This document shows, one piece after another, positions 63,259-64,000 of a stretch of 64,000 bases of DNA; positions within the stretch are counted from its first letter, which is position 1; every line of letters starts with the position of its first letter. A program made the translations under genes and the position numbers. Origin of the DNA: Acidobacteriota bacterium (lineage in GTDB: Bacteria; Acidobacteriota; Vicinamibacteria; Vicinamibacterales; UBA2999); NCBI GenBank assembly GCA_947482665.1, contig CANKJK010000001.1:62001-126000 (forward strand), given 5' to 3'. The notes under the pieces were generated by a model. That model saw only the letters and a list, made by a program, of their open reading frames with translations. It ran no database searches and had not been told where the DNA came from.

Positions 63259-63861
63259 ATGACGCGGAAGTGGACCGTGGCGATGAGTGGCATTCTGGCC
63301 GTCGTGGTGCCGGTGTGGATGGCGGCCCAGGGCGCCCCCACGCGGATCACGGTGGAGAGTCCGTCGATGCAGGACGGACAGCCCATGCCCGCGGAGTTCA
63401 CGGCCGACGGCCGGAACACCTCGCCGGGACTGCGATGGAGCGGCGTGCCAGCAGCCACGCGGGAGTTGGCCGTTGTGGTGACGGACGACGACTACGTCTG
63501 GTCAGTGCCGTCTCCTGTGCCGCTGCTCCACTGGGTGATGTTCGGGATCAAACCCTCGGTGCGGGAGCTTGCCGAGGGTATGCCGACGCAGGAAATCATT
63601 CCGGCGCCTCCGGAACTGGCCGGCGCGTTTCAGGCGCACACGACGTTTGACGTCAACGGATACCGGGGGCCCCAGCCGCCGGTAGGCCAGACGCATCACT
63701 ACCGCTTCCGCGTGTTGGCCCTCGACACGGTCATCGACCTTCCGCCCGGGTCTCCGGCGAGTCAGGTCTGGCAGGCCTTCCAGGGCCACATCATCGGCGA
63801 GGGGAGCCTCGTCGTGTCGTATGCGCGGACGCCGAAGCCGGTCAAGAAGCCGGTGGTCTAG
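63259..63861 (+). CDS. YbhB/YbcL-type PEBP family protein, secreted
   Basis: The 200-residue product has a signal peptide (ending near WMAAQG), FTADGRNTSPGLRWSGVP, and a PEBP ligand pocket including GPQPPVGQTHHYRFRVLALD. PEBP homologues of bacteria are of unclear function. The ATG at 63259 is used because AGGAGG lies nine bases upstream; an ATG at 63241 overlaps the bioA stop and is not excluded. Confidence 0.85.
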   Translation: MTRKWTVAMSGILAVVVPVWMAAQGAPTRITVESPSMQDGQPMPAEFTADGRNTSPGLRWSGVPAATRELAVVVTDDDYVWSVPSPVPLLHWVMFGIKPSVRELAEGMPTQEIIPAPPELAGAFQAHTTFDVNGYRGPQPPVGQTHHYRFRVLALDTVIDLPPGSPASQVWQAFQGHIIGEGSLVVSYARTPKPVKKPVV

Positions 63862-63902
63862 CCTTCCCGACCGGGAGTGGCGCGCCAGCACAAAAGTGCC
63901 GA

Positions 63903-63908
63903 TACTGT
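63903..63908 (+). promoter_or_regulatory. -10 box (TACTGT), near-leaderless
   Basis: TACTGT ends six bases before the ATG at 63915. No RBS is seen. Confidence 0.4.
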
Positions 63909-63914
63909 AGACGT

Positions 63915-64000
63915 ATGCGAACGCTATTTGTCCGAACCCTCTTCCTGCTGGCGCTTGTCGCGCTGGCTCGGCCTGTTGTGGCGCAGACGACGCCGGTGTC
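63915..64000 (+). CDS. start of a secreted protein, cut by window end
   Basis: The first 28 codons are visible: a signal peptide (MRTLFVRTLFLLALVALA) with a cleavage site near VVAQT. The mature protein lies beyond the window, so its family cannot be named. Confidence 0.55.
   Translation, partial: MRTLFVRTLFLLALVALARPVVAQTTPV

Overview
This window is about 66% GC and is packed with genes. The closest fit is an uncultured-type member of the Acidobacteriota, probably the Vicinamibacteria. That placement is inference from gene style: carboxypeptidase-domain TonB receptors, many CxxCH cytochromes, a dihydroorotate dehydrogenase-like protein beside universal stress proteins, FmdB and DUF721 proteins, and operons with ATGA overlaps. 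No rRNA gene is present to confirm it. I see no tRNA, CRISPR array, phage or transposase gene.

Region 1 (1-18855) is the most unusual part. It begins with a partial TonB-dependent receptor. A divergent PAS histidine kinase / sigma-54 response regulator pair follows (3499-6406), surrounded by three universal stress proteins, a CBS-domain protein and a dihydroorotate dehydrogenase-like flavoprotein. Next come a five-heme cytochrome, a cytochrome c'-like protein, a DUF2892 protein, a TonB-type protein and a small class I cytochrome c. After these is a decaheme MtrA/DmsE-type cytochrome with its MtrB/PioB-type outer-membrane barrel, then a Rieske protein, a fused cytochrome b and a membrane-anchored seven-heme cytochrome. 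Four intergenic gaps carry good sigma-54 (-24/-12) promoters and three more carry near matches. Most of these have a GGGAA-type element about 85-130 bases upstream of the expected transcript start. I infer a local sigma-54 regulon that links a stress/energy-starvation response to a trans-envelope electron conduit.

Region 2 (18880-22256) is housekeeping: recA, a thiolase, a DUF721/DciA-like protein and maf. Region 3 (22304-29543) is a system I cytochrome c maturation operon, which would serve the cytochromes of region 1. Its CcmE carries Cys in place of the heme-binding His, its CcmF is fused to a CcmH domain, and it includes two proteins I cannot name.

Region 4 (29556-50665) holds aroK-aroA, an anti-sigma-type kinase, an inositol monophosphatase, a GT39-like mannosyltransferase, ttcA, dtd, a DapF homologue lacking both catalytic cysteines, radC, larC, metG, tatD, a polyprenyl synthase, ligA, an HtrA protease, a second sigma-54 regulator and an RNase P RNA with an enlarged P12 region. 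Region 5 (50676-64000) holds an amidohydrolase, a sugar epimerase, an FmdB protein, a beta-propeller protein, a YjbQ-like protein, bacterioferritin, a DUF255 protein, a 166-bp inverted-repeat element that supplies the stop codon of the gene before it, and a tight bioB-F-D-A operon.

Outside the sigma-54 cluster many genes appear to be transcribed without a leader: a TANNNT-like -10 box ends only 5-9 bases before the start codon. At two places divergent genes share one -10 box read on both strands.
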